Positions 1-12,800 of a stretch of 64,000 nt of DNA are shown here, one piece after another. How positions within the stretch are numbered: the stretch's first letter is position 1; each line of letters starts with the position of its first letter. Under the pieces are notes generated by a model. The model did not search any database. It saw only the letters and a program-made list of their open reading frames with translations, and was not told the DNA's origin. The stretch spans positions 89,959,960-90,023,959 of the forward strand of contig OX377206.1 of NCBI GenBank assembly GCA_947396885.1, read 5' to 3'. The position numbers and the translations under genes were made by a program. The stretch is from Heligmosomoides polygyrus polygyrus (Eukaryota; Nematoda; Chromadorea; Rhabditida; Heligmosomidae).

Positions 1-88
1 CGTGCCAGAGTGCTCCAATAGATTATCCTTGCTCGAGCGACACGAACAGCGTCAGAACTTTCTTTGAAAGCTTTTTTGGTATGAAGTC
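1..88 (-). pseudogene. RTE-type LINE 3'-coding fragment
   Basis: The first ~85 bases match, with mismatches, the segment at 10430-10510 (shared run AGAGTGCTCCAAT, then GACACGAA.AGCGTCA). It is therefore a second copy of the same LINE ORF end, cut by the window edge. Confidence 0.5.
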
Positions 89-1180
89 CGCTGTGCACTG
101 GTCATGCTTCATTATTCGATGAATAATTTTAAGTAATTTGAAATAGGCCTTCAGCTCAGATCTAGTGAACATTGTAGTGCGTTGGATGAATGAAAGGGGC
201 GATTTCTGTCAAAACGTTTGTTTCCATTCCTTGGGTAATGTTGTAGGTACGAACCTTAGGAGCACTAAAGCTGCATATACAATTTTGACGTTATGTTGGA
301 CACTCTTCTAAACAAGCTTGACGCTTTAGAAATCAAACTGTACATCTTCGAAATCGAAACAACCGCTTTGCAGATTGAAGTGGAAACTCTTCGAGAAGGC
401 TAGAATGATTTTTATTAAAGAAACGAATTTTTTTGGAATTTTTCAATTTACCTCCTCTGGTAAATGATGACAAGACCATTTCTCTCAAATCGTGGTGGAA
501 CCCAAGTCGTCACTGTGTCTGAGCTGCGCCGCGGACGAGTCGTCGAAATGCCGCATGCCGTGACGTGCAGCCGCAGTTCTCAGCGGCATTCTGCCGCAGC
601 GCCAGGCACTGCAGCAGAATGCCGCTCCGCTGAGGGGTGTGATCCACTTCAAACCGTCTCGGCGGTGGGGTGGGACAAGGAAATCCAATTTTTTTTCGGT
701 TTCGTGAAATTTTTAGAGCGCTCTCATTTGCCGCTGACGAAAGATCAAACGGCGGTGATGACGTTGCTTCTTATGAAGCGTTCCTCCCAGACAGCGCCTG
801 AGAGAAAAAGTACTCAGTATTGCCGTAATCCCCTTGCGGCGTCTCGCCGCGTCGTTCATCGCGGCACGGCGGCATGCCGCAAAACTCGGCTTCAGGCCCT
901 GCTGTTCTTCACTTCTAAGGCTGTTGTAGTACGTTGTTCCTTGTTGTTGTTCCCGTTTGTCTGTTCGTATTTTATGCGTAGCGCTACGATCGTTCCCGTT
1001 CTCACTTACCGTGTCCGAGCGTGAATGTTTTGTCTATTGCCAAGTTATTAGGCAAAAAAGGTAATTAAGTAGACAAATAAGTTGGTGAACGTGTAGCGAA
1101 TTACAGCATCGTATGACAGCTAAATGTTGACTTCGAATTTTCTTGGATTTTTGTTATTATTACGTGTTATTTTTATTTAT
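89..1180. other. Unassigned sequence with a GC-rich palindromic island
   Basis: No gene is recognised. At 300-420 there is a decayed copy of the ..ATCAAACTGTACATCTTC.. interspersed repeat also seen near 2620, 22500 and 34380. Between 530 and 1020 the base composition jumps to GC-rich and holds a hairpin at about 580-626 (arms AGCGGCATTCTGC / GCAGAATGCCGCT). An open frame of 186 codons crosses it but has no recognisable domain, so I do not call it a gene. Confidence 0.4.
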
Positions 1181-1182
1181 TT

Positions 1183-2365
1183 ATTTATTTATTTATTACA
1201 CGACAATATTCGTGTGTTAAAAATTACAACAGAAGTACAACACAAAACACACACGCAAGAAATACAATACCACAAGCAACGCCTAATGAAGAGTTAGCAA
1301 CATCTGAAGCATCTCATTTTAGGAACGTATATGCTCGCGGAGAAATTTTTTGAAAGCGTTGTAGTTTGATGGCAAGAAATGTTTTTTGCGAAGCTTCTCA
1401 TATAACGAGAGTGTCCTATGAGTGAAGAAGAAACGACGACAGTTGTGTTTGGCAGTATCAGTGTCATATTTAACGATACCACCTCGGGTGTTAGATGCTC
1501 TTATCGACACTAGATCTGTAATTTCGACTCCAATTTGTTGATGTGCAATTTAGTGAAACAGTAATAGATCATTTCGCGTTCTTCTAAGGGCAAGAGACGT
1601 CAATCCAAAATTCTTATTTCGCACACTGCTTGAGGGTATTTGATCGTAACGATATCCTAGCGTACGCGTCATGAGCTTCCTTGTAAAGCTGTTTTGTACG
1701 CTTTCTAATGTTGTGATACCTTTACGCGTGTAAGGATTATAAACTGGGGTACCGTATTCCAGAATTGGTCTGATAAATGCTTTATATACTATATACTTGG
1801 AGAAGTAAGCTACTATCGTTAGAAGATATAGCTCTGAACACGTTGTACATTGCTCTCATGGCTTTGTTGGAAACCAGTGTGCAGTGTTTGTCAAAATTTA
1901 GATTATTCGTGATTAGGAACCCTAAGTCTTTAACCTCGTCAACACAACTGAATGGTGAGTTATTGATAGCGTATTGGTGTAATTGACCTCTAGCCCCTAG
2001 ATGAAGCACTTTACACTTTTCCTCCGAAAGTGGTAACTGCCATTTTAAAGACCACTTCTGGACAATATCGATAGCCCTTTGAAGATGTGCGGCGTCCACC
2101 TCACTCGATATTGGCCGATAAATCTTAATATCGTCAGCAAACGCACAAAATTTTACTCCACTATCTTCCAAAAGGTTCAGCAAATCGTATGTGTAAATGT
2201 TGAACAGTATAGGAGAGAGAACTCCACCCTGAGGACTCCACTATTTATACATCTGTAACTTGAGAACGTAGAGTTAACTCGAACAGTAAATTTTCTATCG
2301 GTCAAGAACGATCTAATCCAGGAAACAATGCGTGGATGGACACCAATTGTCCTCATCTTATGCAA
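1183..2365 (-). pseudogene. CR1-like non-LTR retrotransposon, 3' part of reverse transcriptase
   Basis: On the minus strand, broken frames give an RT fingers/palm segment (RIVSWIRSFLTDRKF), the catalytic FADDIKIY box, KWQLPLSEEKCKVLHLG, a decayed C-terminus (IRPILEYGTPVYNP, RTRNDLLLFH) and end near 1290. An (AATAAATA)n-type tail follows at about 1170-1200, the expected LINE 3' end. The element is 5'-truncated and frameshifted around 2180. Confidence 0.75.
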
Positions 2366-2465
2366 CAGATGTGTTATTTTTATGCCCTCGTTTTTGCAAT
2401 TATATCACTCTACAAGCGATTTACAGTCACTGTATCTCAATGGCAAAATTATTCATTAATTATTA

Positions 2466-2640
2466 TAAACGGTGTCTTAAAAAATGTATACACTGTTTGA
2501 AAGTTGATATGATAACTTTGCCGGTAGGGATTGCGCCACGCACTCGTCTGATTTGATGCACTTCACACTCGATTGGTTGTGCTTCGCTTAAATACTTGTT
2601 GTGACAATTGCTTTTGTGTCTCAACCGTTTTCACGTCAGA
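2466..2640 (+). repeat. Solo arm of the composite fold-back element
   Basis: It begins GTGTCTTAAAAAATGTATAC and continues with TGATAACTTTGCCGGTAGGG and the block GCGCCACGCACTCGTCTGA. This matches the outer arm of the elements at 23204 and 62721. No partner arm is nearby. Confidence 0.6.
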
Positions 2641-3610
2641 TTAGACGCCCATCTAAGCAAGCATAACGTTCTTGAAATGAAACCGATCATCTTCCCAATC
2701 AAAACCTTCATCAATTTCTCATGAATCCTGCCCTCTTTGCTTGTCTTTTCATTCCTCTTGTTTTTCCTTTCATTTTATTTCATGTTAATAGCCAGTTTAA
2801 TTTGTCTTATCTTGTCTTTCTTTCAATAGTCAGTTTAATTTGTCTGGGATTTTTCCTCTTATAGTGTCCAGCTCGAATTGGCAATAAATAAATAAATAAA
2901 TAAATAAATAAAACGAGCTCCTTCCACGTTGAGCTAGGAACTTTTCAAAATGATTATCAATTCATTGTTTAAGGGAAACTTATTGTTAGTATGAATTTCC
3001 TTGAAGTTTTAATTCACCTGCCCAATAAACAAGTGAACACATTGTTTGAAATTTCATAAAGTTCTCGTTTTGAGGAAAAATAATGGTTTAAAGCATGTTT
3101 GAATAGCGGAGAGGCGGTCATTTTTTAATGGTAAAGAAAGAAACTACGCCATGCGCTCGCCGAAGACACAGCGATTTTTATTCGATTGATAGCAACAATT
3201 CTATTTGCATGTAGTTTCACCCTTGTAGACGATACAACAAACCCGTTGTAAAGAGCACATATCCTCACTTTGATGCTTCATGCACACAGCATTTACACTA
3301 CCAATCATATAAGAATCGCAACGAGCTAATCGAGTGCACGGCGAAATCCTTTCTGTTAATGCCCTCAAAGATTGCAGCCCTGTTGCGTTTTAAAGCAAAC
3401 TTCGGTTTATTATTTTTTCTCAAAAAAAATCTATAAAATATTACCGCCGTTTCGGCAGCTAAAAAATTTCGAAGAAAACTTGTTCAAATTTCCAGTGACC
3501 GATCAGTTATTCGTGCGAAATGTGAAAAAAGAAGTCTCAATCTATGTTGCTCCAACTTTTTTCCAATTCGTCATCTTGTAAGCACTGCATCTGTATTCAC
3601 ACCAAATAGC
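2641..3610. other. Sequence upstream of GPCR exon 1; LINE-tail-like repeat
   Basis: A run of (AATA)n at 2885-2911, preceded by CTCGAATTGGC, looks like the 3' tail of a plus-strand LINE. At 3100-3240 there is an old repeat related to 22640-22860. No TATA box or other convincing promoter element for the ATG at 3611 is visible; nematode promoters often lack one. Confidence 0.35.
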
Positions 3611-3804
3611 ATGCTTAAGCGGGTGTATTTTTTGTCGTCGATCTTCGTTGCTTTGAGCATTTCTACGTGTGAAAGCGTACTTGATGCGAATTTTGCAAAT
3701 TTTTTAGGCATGGTCGATGCTGCCTCCATCGAGAACGTCACAAACGAATCCAATTTTCCATGCGACATTGACACACATCCGAATCTTCGCCTAGCATTTA
3801 TCAG
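3611..3804 (+). CDS. GPCR exon 1: signal peptide and extracellular N-terminus (assignment inferred)
   Basis: The frame starts at the ATG at 3611 with a basic-hydrophobic leader ([19 protein letters not shown]), followed by two N-glycosylation sequons and a Cys-Pro-rich stretch ending NLRLAFI. It stops exactly at a strong donor (CAG|GTAGGT at 3804/3805) with two bases left over. The TM1 exon at 36127 starts with the one base needed, giving Ser and a continuous hydrophobic TM1. A partner closer than 32 kb was not found. It could instead be exon 1 of an unrelated secreted protein whose other exons I missed. Confidence 0.6.
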
Positions 3805-6800
3805 GTAGGTGAACTTAGCAATAGCGTTCTTCTTTTGAATTCGAAAGATTCTTCCAAGGTGTTCGGAGATCAGGTGATCTTTACTAAATTCATGTGCAAC
3901 ACAGTTCCAAGAAAAAAACAACGGACTTGCTATCACACACTTCATTCTATCGAAATATTCTTGTGACCTTCAGAAATTCGGATTCTACTAATGCCGGCTG
4001 AACGCTGGTGTAAAATTTTCTTTATACAAAATCTCCGGACTCGATTAGCGTTCTGCAAGATTCACTGTGAATTCGCCTAATCTACTGGAGCGGTAGGACG
4101 TTGTGGTCAGGAACGGCTCGCTTGAGGTCTTTCTATACTTCGCAAATCTTCCTCCGATTTCCTTTTTCTCTTATAAAACACAAGTTCGGATTCCTTTTCA
4201 GCCTAGAAACTTATTTATACGTGCTTTTTAGTTCATCTTTTAGTAGTAGGGGTGCATGTAGCACAGTTGGGAGACGTGCCGACTGTCGCGCGCACGCGAT
4301 ACCAAGTTCTTGGCTCGAATTACTCGCCCAAGCCAGCCAAACCTTCCATCTTCCTGGGGTCGGTGAATCGGAACCAGACTCGTTTGGGAAGGATAAAGCG
4401 CTGACTTGTTCATCGGCTGGCCACCGCTAATCATTGTATCGCCAAATACGCATTCAAGTCGCCTCCACGACATCCCGAAGAAGTAGTATGCGTGGCGCAT
4501 CCCAAAAGAGATTGAGTAACGCCGTCTTTTAGCCTTATCATTTATTTTACTAGTGCTCTACAAAATTTGTCAACTGAGAGGGGCTCTCATGCATCTAAAG
4601 GAAGCGGTCAGCGAGACCTAACAAGAGGGTTTCTGTTCTTACTAAACCCCTTCTCTTCGTGTTTTTTTTTTGTAAAATCAGAGTTTGAGACAGTTTTTAA
4701 AATGCTTCTTCAACACTGCTGTGTTAGTTTTCTTCTTCACCTCCTTCTTCTTCTTCTTCTTCTTCTTCTTCTTCTTCTTCTTCTTCTTCTTCTTCTTCTT
4801 CTTCTTCTTCTTCTTCTTCTGCTTCTTCTTCAGCGTCTGTCCCGCTTCGTGGCGGGGTCCGCTATTCTGGTGTCATGACGCCACCTCTCCCGATCCTGCG
4901 CTTGATCAGGGTGGACACCAGCTACTTTCATGTCCGTGTGTAACGTATCGGACCAACGCTGCTTCGGGCGTCCTCTAGGCCGCTTTCCAGATACTTCCAA
5001 CTCAAGGCCAATCTTGCGGACGCTGTCTTCTTTCCCACGCAGAACGTGGCCGTACCATAGTAAACGAGCTTCGCGCATCTTATCGGCTATCAGCGCGACA
5101 CCGAACTTCTGCCGAATAGCATCGCTTCGGATGCGGTCCATGCGCGTGACTCCTGCCGTCCAGCGCAGCATCTTCGTCTCCATGACGCTGAGGCGCGTTT
5201 CAACTTCCTTGGACGCAGGCCAACCCTCAGCGCCGTACATCGCTACTGGCCGGACGACTGCTCTGTAGATCTTCGACTTAAAGCGCTCTGGTATCATCTT
5301 GTCGCAGAGCACGCCAGTCAGCGAACGCCACTTGGACCAAGCTGCACTCACGCTTGAATTCACTTCGACCAACAGTTTGCCGTCAGACGCGACTGCTGAT
5401 CCCAGGTACTTAAAGACCGCAGTGCGTGGGAGCTCGATGCCGTTAACCTTAATGGAGCTCAGTAGCGTCCGTCGTTAGATATTCGGCCTTCTTCATGTTC
5501 AGTTTGAGTCCAAACCGCTCCAAGTGTTAGTCAATACTTTGAAATCAGTGTTGATTGATATCGATGTGGTCATGATTTTTCTAAAATGCAAATCTCGCTT
5601 TTGATTTATAAAATTTTTAACAACATGTCACTGTGGATTTTACAGGAAAAGACCGTTAATAATTACCTTTATCTTGGATGTTAAACAAGTCTGTCTTACG
5701 CATGATCAACAGCTTTTTAATGTAGTTCAATCAAATTTGTGACTTCCCGCCGCATTTTTTATAGCGGATGTGGTTTTATCACTCCTACCACCACTCCACC
5801 CTAAATTGACCACTCAAAACCAATTTATTTTTGTATTTTCTTTAATTTTTGTTTATTGCGTTCGTTATTTGCACTTTTTTTCTTAAAATCACGTGATCAC
5901 TGGAGTGCCTTTTTCACTCTGAAATCCTCTTTCCAATAAGGTAACTTTAAGACTTCTTATCAGCAGCCGTAGAATTAGAATAGGAAATAAATCAAGTATG
6001 ATAAACAGAATTAGAAAAGGAAAAGAATTTGAAATAAATAGATCATTGATCATTTGCTGGGTTTTGAACGAAAATAACTTCCCCAATCATTCGTCCTCTT
6101 TAAAGTTGGTCCAAGTGTTGGATAGAGAGCGGTGTTAGTTAATTCTTGTTTGAGATGTGCCACGCATGTTGCTTCTACGTGATATCGTGGAAGCAAATTA
6201 AATGTATTTTGACCTATACAATGCCTTGCGGTGCCCAGCTTATGAAAAAGTCAGAGTTTTATCCTTCCCAGACACATCTGGCACTTCATGATTCACCAAC
6301 CTCGAAAGAATGGATGGAAGTCTTTGTTGGCCTGGGCGAGAAATCCGAACCAGAAATTTGGAATTGAATGCACATGACAGCCGGCACCTCCTCCGACTGC
6401 GCTATCTCACGCCCGGTCCAAATGTGCTGAGGAGAAAAAAGCCAGAAGTAGGAGTTTCATGACTATGCAGAGAATGTACACATTTTTTGGTACGCTGTGC
6501 ATTAGCATCCTGAATGTATTAAGCCCACACTCAGACAAGCCTATGTACATACATACAAGAAGCTCGTAAGGTGCAAATCATGCAGCTAGATCAGTATAAT
6601 GCAGCTACAGTGTAGTGTGAGTCACAGATTCAGAAGATAGGAAGGGATTCAGCTCTTAAAGGCTCGTTAGAGTTTTGTGAAGAGTGATTCGCTGTTTTGG
6701 GTGCGTGTAACGCAGTCGGAGGAGGCGCCGGCTGTCGTGTGCATCCGATACCAGGTTCCTGGTTCGGATTTCCCGCCCAGGCCAACCAAGCCTTCCATCC

Positions 6801-9800
6801 CTCCGGAGTCGGTGAATTGGTACCAGACTTGTCTGGGAAGGATAGAGTGCTGACTTGTTCATCGGCTGGCTACCGCTAGTCATTGTATGGCCAAATACGC
6901 ATTCAAATCGCCTCCACGATATCCCGAGAAGTAGACTGCGTAGCGCATCCCAAAAACGATTGATCAACGCCGTCCTTTATAAGATATAGGATAGAGTCCT
7001 TGGACAAAATACTTACTTTCTGCTCTCAGAAAAGGTATACTGTAGTTAACTTCAGAATTATACTTTCTGTTTAGGAAAACATTCTAACTTGTAGATGAAT
7101 GTTTTCTGGCGAAGAATTTAGGATTGGCGCAGGAAGCTTATCCCAGGTTTTCACGATACGAGCCGAAAAAGATTCTTGATATTTTTTTTATTGTGGTTTC
7201 TGAGGTTGAATTCTAAGATTGTACCGTCTTGTAATTTCGTTGAAAGAAGAAAATTAAAGAATTCATTTTTATCAATATCCAGGTGATCATTAACAATTCT
7301 ACAAATAAGGTTGTGATTAAAGATAATTCGTCCCAGTGATAAAGAAGTAGTACTAAATCGGGCCAATCTTTCTGGGTAAAAAACTTCAAATAAACCATTC
7401 CTAATGAACACTTGTTTCTGTGATAAAGAAGTAGTACTAAATCGGGCCAATCTTTGTGGGGGGGGGCAATCTTTGTGGGTAAAAAACTTCAAATAAACCA
7501 TTCCTAATGAACACTTGTTTTGTAAATCTTTTTTGCACATTTTCTATCTGATTGATATTACTTTGCTTGAATGAAGACCGTACAGGAGCGCAGTACTCTA
7601 AAATAGGTCTTACGTAAATAAAAAAGTTTGAATAATATAGCCATATTGCGAGTTCGGGCGCGTGAAGCGCAGTCGGAGGAGGCGCCGGCTGTCGCCTGCA
7701 CCCGATACCAGGTTTCTGGTTCGGATTTCCCGCCGAGGCGAATCAAGTCTTCCATCCCTCCGGGGTCGGTGAATTGGTACCAGACTTGTCTGGGAAAGAT
7801 AAAGCACTGACTTGCACATCGGTTGGTCACCGCAAGTCACTGTATGGCCAAATACACATTCAACACGCCTCCACGACATCCCGTAGAAATAGAATGCGTG
7901 GTGCATCCAAAAGAGGATTGAATAACGCCGTCCTTTATCCTTTTTATTTTGTTACGACTTTGAAGTGCTCGTAATATACAGTTGGACTTGGCATAAGCTG
8001 CAGCGACAGTTTTTTCCCAATATGTTCACCAAATGTTAGTTGGTCGGCGTACACAACTCCTAGGTCGCGAATAGAATTCGAAGTGTGCAGCTTACAACCA
8101 GCTAAATGGAAAAAGCAATTTTTGGGATGATGGCGCCCAACGAGCATTAAAGTTGTTTTTTCTAGTGAAATGTCTAGCAGCCATTCTGTAGACCATGCCG
8201 TTACAGAATCTAGTCCTTGTTGAAGAATTTTGTTGAATAATAGAGCGGCTGGTATAAAGAAAGCACAGGATGATCTTTGGTTGCGATCAAAACCCTTGCG
8301 CCAGGCGGGATTCGAACCCGCATCGCCTATTTTTCGGGCAGCGATGCTACGCCTTGCACCACCGGCGCTGTTTGACTGCACGTAACGTCCGCGACATCCC
8401 TCCCTCAAACTGCTGTTTTCATCGATAACCAGTATTATTCGAAAGCCTCAATTCTGAATTGAAAGGTGTTGGTTTGAGGGTGTCCAGTGCATTTGAAAAC
8501 TCTCTGATTCTTAATGGAAAAATGGAATCGAATGGAAATGGAATTTGATGGAATAGATTCCAGATCTTACCGCTTATTGGCATACAATTTGGAGGCTTCA
8601 TTTCACATTATAGTTGTGCACTCCCAAAAATTTCGAATAGCCGAATATATTCGAAAATAGCGTTTTTCGAGCATTCGAATTCGAATACATTCGAAAATCG
8701 CGTTTTTTTCTACCGCTCGAATACGAATATTCGATTCAAATAGAATTATTCGAATTCGAATGCTCGAATATTCATTCGGGCACAGCTATATTTCACATGG
8801 TACCATTATGGGCATGTAAATGCAGGTAGTGACGTAGTTAGTGAGCATTTAGTGGCGTAGACGACCACGTGGGACGAAGCCATTTATTGTTCGACGAAAG
8901 CCGACGAACAGCAGTGTTTACCCAATGTTTCTGGAAGCTATGGATACGATTAGGCCGAGTTTAGAGGCGAGGCTATACAGCAGGGCTCATTCCTAATCTA
9001 TTTATATTCGCCAGCATTTTCTCGTCTGCTTCTTCGTCTCAGAAAGATGACGTTCTTGCCGGAAGAGCAGAGCAAGACAGTCCAGCAAATGTGTGAATAA
9101 TGCAGCAAAAACGCTGACGTTCGAAGTGATTTTAAAACGAGCATAGGGAGTGTTAATATCGACAGGCCTTGAATGGAACACTTGCTCTGTACAATGTTGT
9201 TAAGATAAGTTTTTTCACAACAGTACAGGACTATATCAAATAACTGTGACTAAACTGAAGCCACACGCAGCAGAACAGTCTGTTCGAGCAGCTTCGATAT
9301 ATATTATTTTATTTGGGCTCGTGTAGCGCAGTCGGAGGAGCCGCTGGCTGTCGCGTGCACCCGATACCAGGTTCCTGGTTCGGATTTCCCGCCCAGGCCA
9401 ACCAAGCCTTCCATCCCTCCGGGGTCGGTGAATTGGTACCAGACGTGTCTGGGAAGGATAAAGCGCTGACTTGTTCATCGGCTGGCCACCGCAAGTCATT
9501 GTATGGTCAAATACGCATTCAAATCGCCTCCACGACATCCCGCAGAAGTAGAATGCGTGGCGCATCCCAAAAGGGATTGAGTAACGGCGTCCTTTGTCTT
9601 TAGCCTTATCCTTATTTTATTTATTTTTTTATTTAATTTCATTTATTTGCTGTCTTAAATTTTAGATTGGACAGAAAGCTTCCGCCGTTTCAGTGCAATA
9701 AATCCTTCAGCGTTTGGCTATGTTTTGATTCCAAAAATTAACAAGACATTTGGTACCGTAGCATAAAAACTGGTACGAAGAAAAACTGAGAGAGAAAAAT

Positions 9801-12800
9801 ACGCTGAGAAAACTGGTACATGTCGCGAAGGCGCACATCATTGCGGGGGGGGGGGGAGTGGGAACGCGCCAGCCAATCAGGTCGCATGCACGGGCGGTAC
9901 TCTGGTTATGTGGCGTACGTACAGAGTGCTTGCTTATGATTGGCTGGGACATTTCCACTTCTCAGTGCTGTGCACCTTCGCGACATCTTCCGAAAAAAGC
10001 TGCAGTTTCAAACGTCTTTAAAGCATATAAGATTCCCACATGCTACCAAGATAAATTGGGCAATCGAAGATGAAATCTTGCGAAAAATTGGCTGTGTTTC
10101 AACAAATCAAATGTGTCCGACATTCCAATCACTACTTAAGGTGAGCGAACCTGCAGCCAAAGAAGGAGGAGCCCGACTGGAAACAGTTAAGAAACGCTAT
10201 TGGATCAGGACTTGTTCAGGAGAAACATTAATAATTTAATGATCTTCATCCCGGGGACGATAAAAAATGGAGGTGGTACATATGTGTAATATCCCACTTT
10301 TTTTGTTAACTCAAATTACACGCTGTAGGAATGGAAGTGGATCACGAGTATCATCGATATCACCTGTCGTCCCGTTGATGATAGACTTGCTCGAGCGGGC
10401 GCCAGCAGCGTCTTCATTCGTCTCTGTCGCGTGTCAGAGTGCTCCAATGGATCCTCCTCGCTTGAGGGACACGAAGAGCGTCATATCGGTCGTTCAGGGC
10501 TTTAACGAAAAAGTCCGACCAACGCGTTGATGTGCGTCCTGGTGCTCTCTTGCCATCCCGCGGAATCCAGTTGGTAACAGCTCTCGTCCAGCGCGCATTA
10601 CGTGGCCGGCCCACCTAATTTTCGATAACTTGGTTCACGCGACAGTGTCTCTGATCTTCGAACGTCGGCGAAGCTCGCAATTCCGGAGGTCTTCTCTCAG
10701 ATCATGAGTAGAACAACTTAAATTTGTGATTGAAAAAACATCGGATAGAGCCGCATGAGGCTTAGAGAAAGTGCTTTAGTGGAACCTCTTGGTTTTTATC
10801 GTTTTTTTATTAATTGCAACCCATTTTTATTTTGTTTGCTTTTTCTCTTTCTTTTCCATCGTATTTAAAAGAACCAATCCAATTCGTTGTGCTCTCTGTC
10901 CGTCCTATTTTTTCCACATTTGGAGATATGATTTGGTAAGTAAACAGGTTAAATAACACAAAGGTAAACCTTTTAGGAGCACGCTTCGATTGAGCTAAAA
11001 TAAAAACTATCCTCTGTTGCAGCCTTGAGGGGATGTTAACTTCGCACGGTGCCATATACGTTTCATTATCTGTTTCTCCGTGCTTTGGTATATGGTTTGT
11101 TTGTCCCGTTCGAATTATTTTTATTTTTATTAAAACTATTTTACTATTTATTACATGTACATGTTCGTGAGGGCGCGTGGAGCGCAGTCGGAGAAGGAGC
11201 CGCCTGTCGCGTGCACCCTATACAAGGTTCCTGGTTTGGATTTCCCGCCCAGACCAACCACACCTTCAATCCCTCCTGAGTCGGTAAATTGGTATCAAAC
11301 TTGTCTGGGAAGGATAGTGCACTGGCTTGTTCTTCGACTGGCTACCGCAAGTCATTGTCTGGCCAGATACGCATTCAAATCGCCTCCACGACATCCCGTA
11401 GAAGTAGAATGCGTGGCGCATCCCAAAAGAGATCGAGTGACGCCGTCCATTGTCCCTGTCCTTGTCCATATGTTCGTGTAGTGTAGTAGTATCAAAGAAT
11501 TGCAAAAGAAAGGTGTTACTCAACGGTTATTCCTAGAATGTGATGCAGAGATCTTGGAAATGAACGATAGTCTAATAGTAAGGTACAAAACCTTCTAGAA
11601 CAGTTATTTGTTGCCGAATCACACGTGTCGGAATTTTAAGTTATAAAAATTATTATTTTATTAGTCAGCCATTGGTTTGCAGCTTAAGCCCTAGTTTATA
11701 CTTACGCCGCCACGCGGCGCGGCACCACGATCGCCATAGATATCGATTTTCCGCGCCAGCCGGTCGATATCTATACCGACTATAGTGCCGCGCCGCGCAG
11801 CGGCGCAAGTATAAACAAAGTTGTAAAAATAACCGCCCCTTGTAAAAATATTAAGCTTCTAATGTAAAAATTACTGAGACAGAACTTTGTTAATTTATCC
11901 CAGAAATAAATTCAGCATTCACTCTTCGGAGATGTTCACCGGGAGGATGACCTCCGTAAACATTCCTGCCGGACGGGCCTGACGACGTTCTTGCGGCTGC
12001 AATTAGCCGAGCCACTAAAGAGCCGATGTTCTCAGGAGCCACTCTTGTCAGCATCAATAAATTCTCGGATAAGCATTCTCGTGCATTCACTTCACGCCGA
12101 AAAGAAACCTTCGCTCTATGCTTCGCTTCCGCTTGCCGAAAAGTGCCATCTTTTCAGAAAGAAAAGACAATCCATAGTTCTCAAACCACCCATAGAATCA
12201 CTTTAACCAAAAGAAACATCTAGCCAACCTCCTTTGGAGATTTGGAATCAAGTTATCCTGAACCGGAATCTACAGAAGATTTTCCAGGTTTACATGCTGG
12301 ACGGTGAATAATGTCGTTGGTCATCTATATGCATAATTGTGCTCTCAAAATTTTTCGAATATTCGAATGGTTACGAATGCCCACAAATTTCGAATATTCG
12401 AATTCGAACATATTTTGAAAAAGCGTTCTTTGTTTTCGAATTCGTTCGAATACAAAAGCACGATTTTTTGATTATTCTAATTCGAATGCATTCGAGACAC
12501 GAGATTTTTTGAATTTTCAAAATCGCGTTTCTCGGGTGAATTTGAAAAGAATTTGAATGTTCAAGTTCATGTGAAAATCATTCGAATACCTATTCGAATA
12601 GACCATTCGAGGAAACAACACCTATAGAACAATATTCTTCGAAGAGAAGGAAAAAACGAAATAGAAATTAGTAAAATAATGCTAACACAGAAAAATGACT
12701 TCTCATGTTTCATTAATTCTGGTAGTTCTGATTTTTACCTTGGATAGAATATCTAAGGCATTGTCGCGTTGTGAAAAATGTCCCAATTGTAATGGGGCTT

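Noticed and set aside
464..1024. 186-codon plus-strand open frame
   Set aside because: It crosses a GC-rich palindromic island, has no domain or splice context, and a shorter frame is open on the other strand, so it is probably chance openness.
3571..3945. 124-codon minus-strand frame over GPCR exon 1
   Set aside because: It runs antisense to an exon with a signal peptide and a perfect donor; no motif of its own.
4240..4500. Many 60-110 codon frames sharing [12 protein letters not shown] or [20 protein letters not shown]
   Set aside because: All lie on the SINE, in either orientation. Conservation reflects repeat identity, not coding.
4567..4978. Open frames with long poly-Leu or poly-Phe runs
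   Set aside because: They are translations of the (CTT)n microsatellite.
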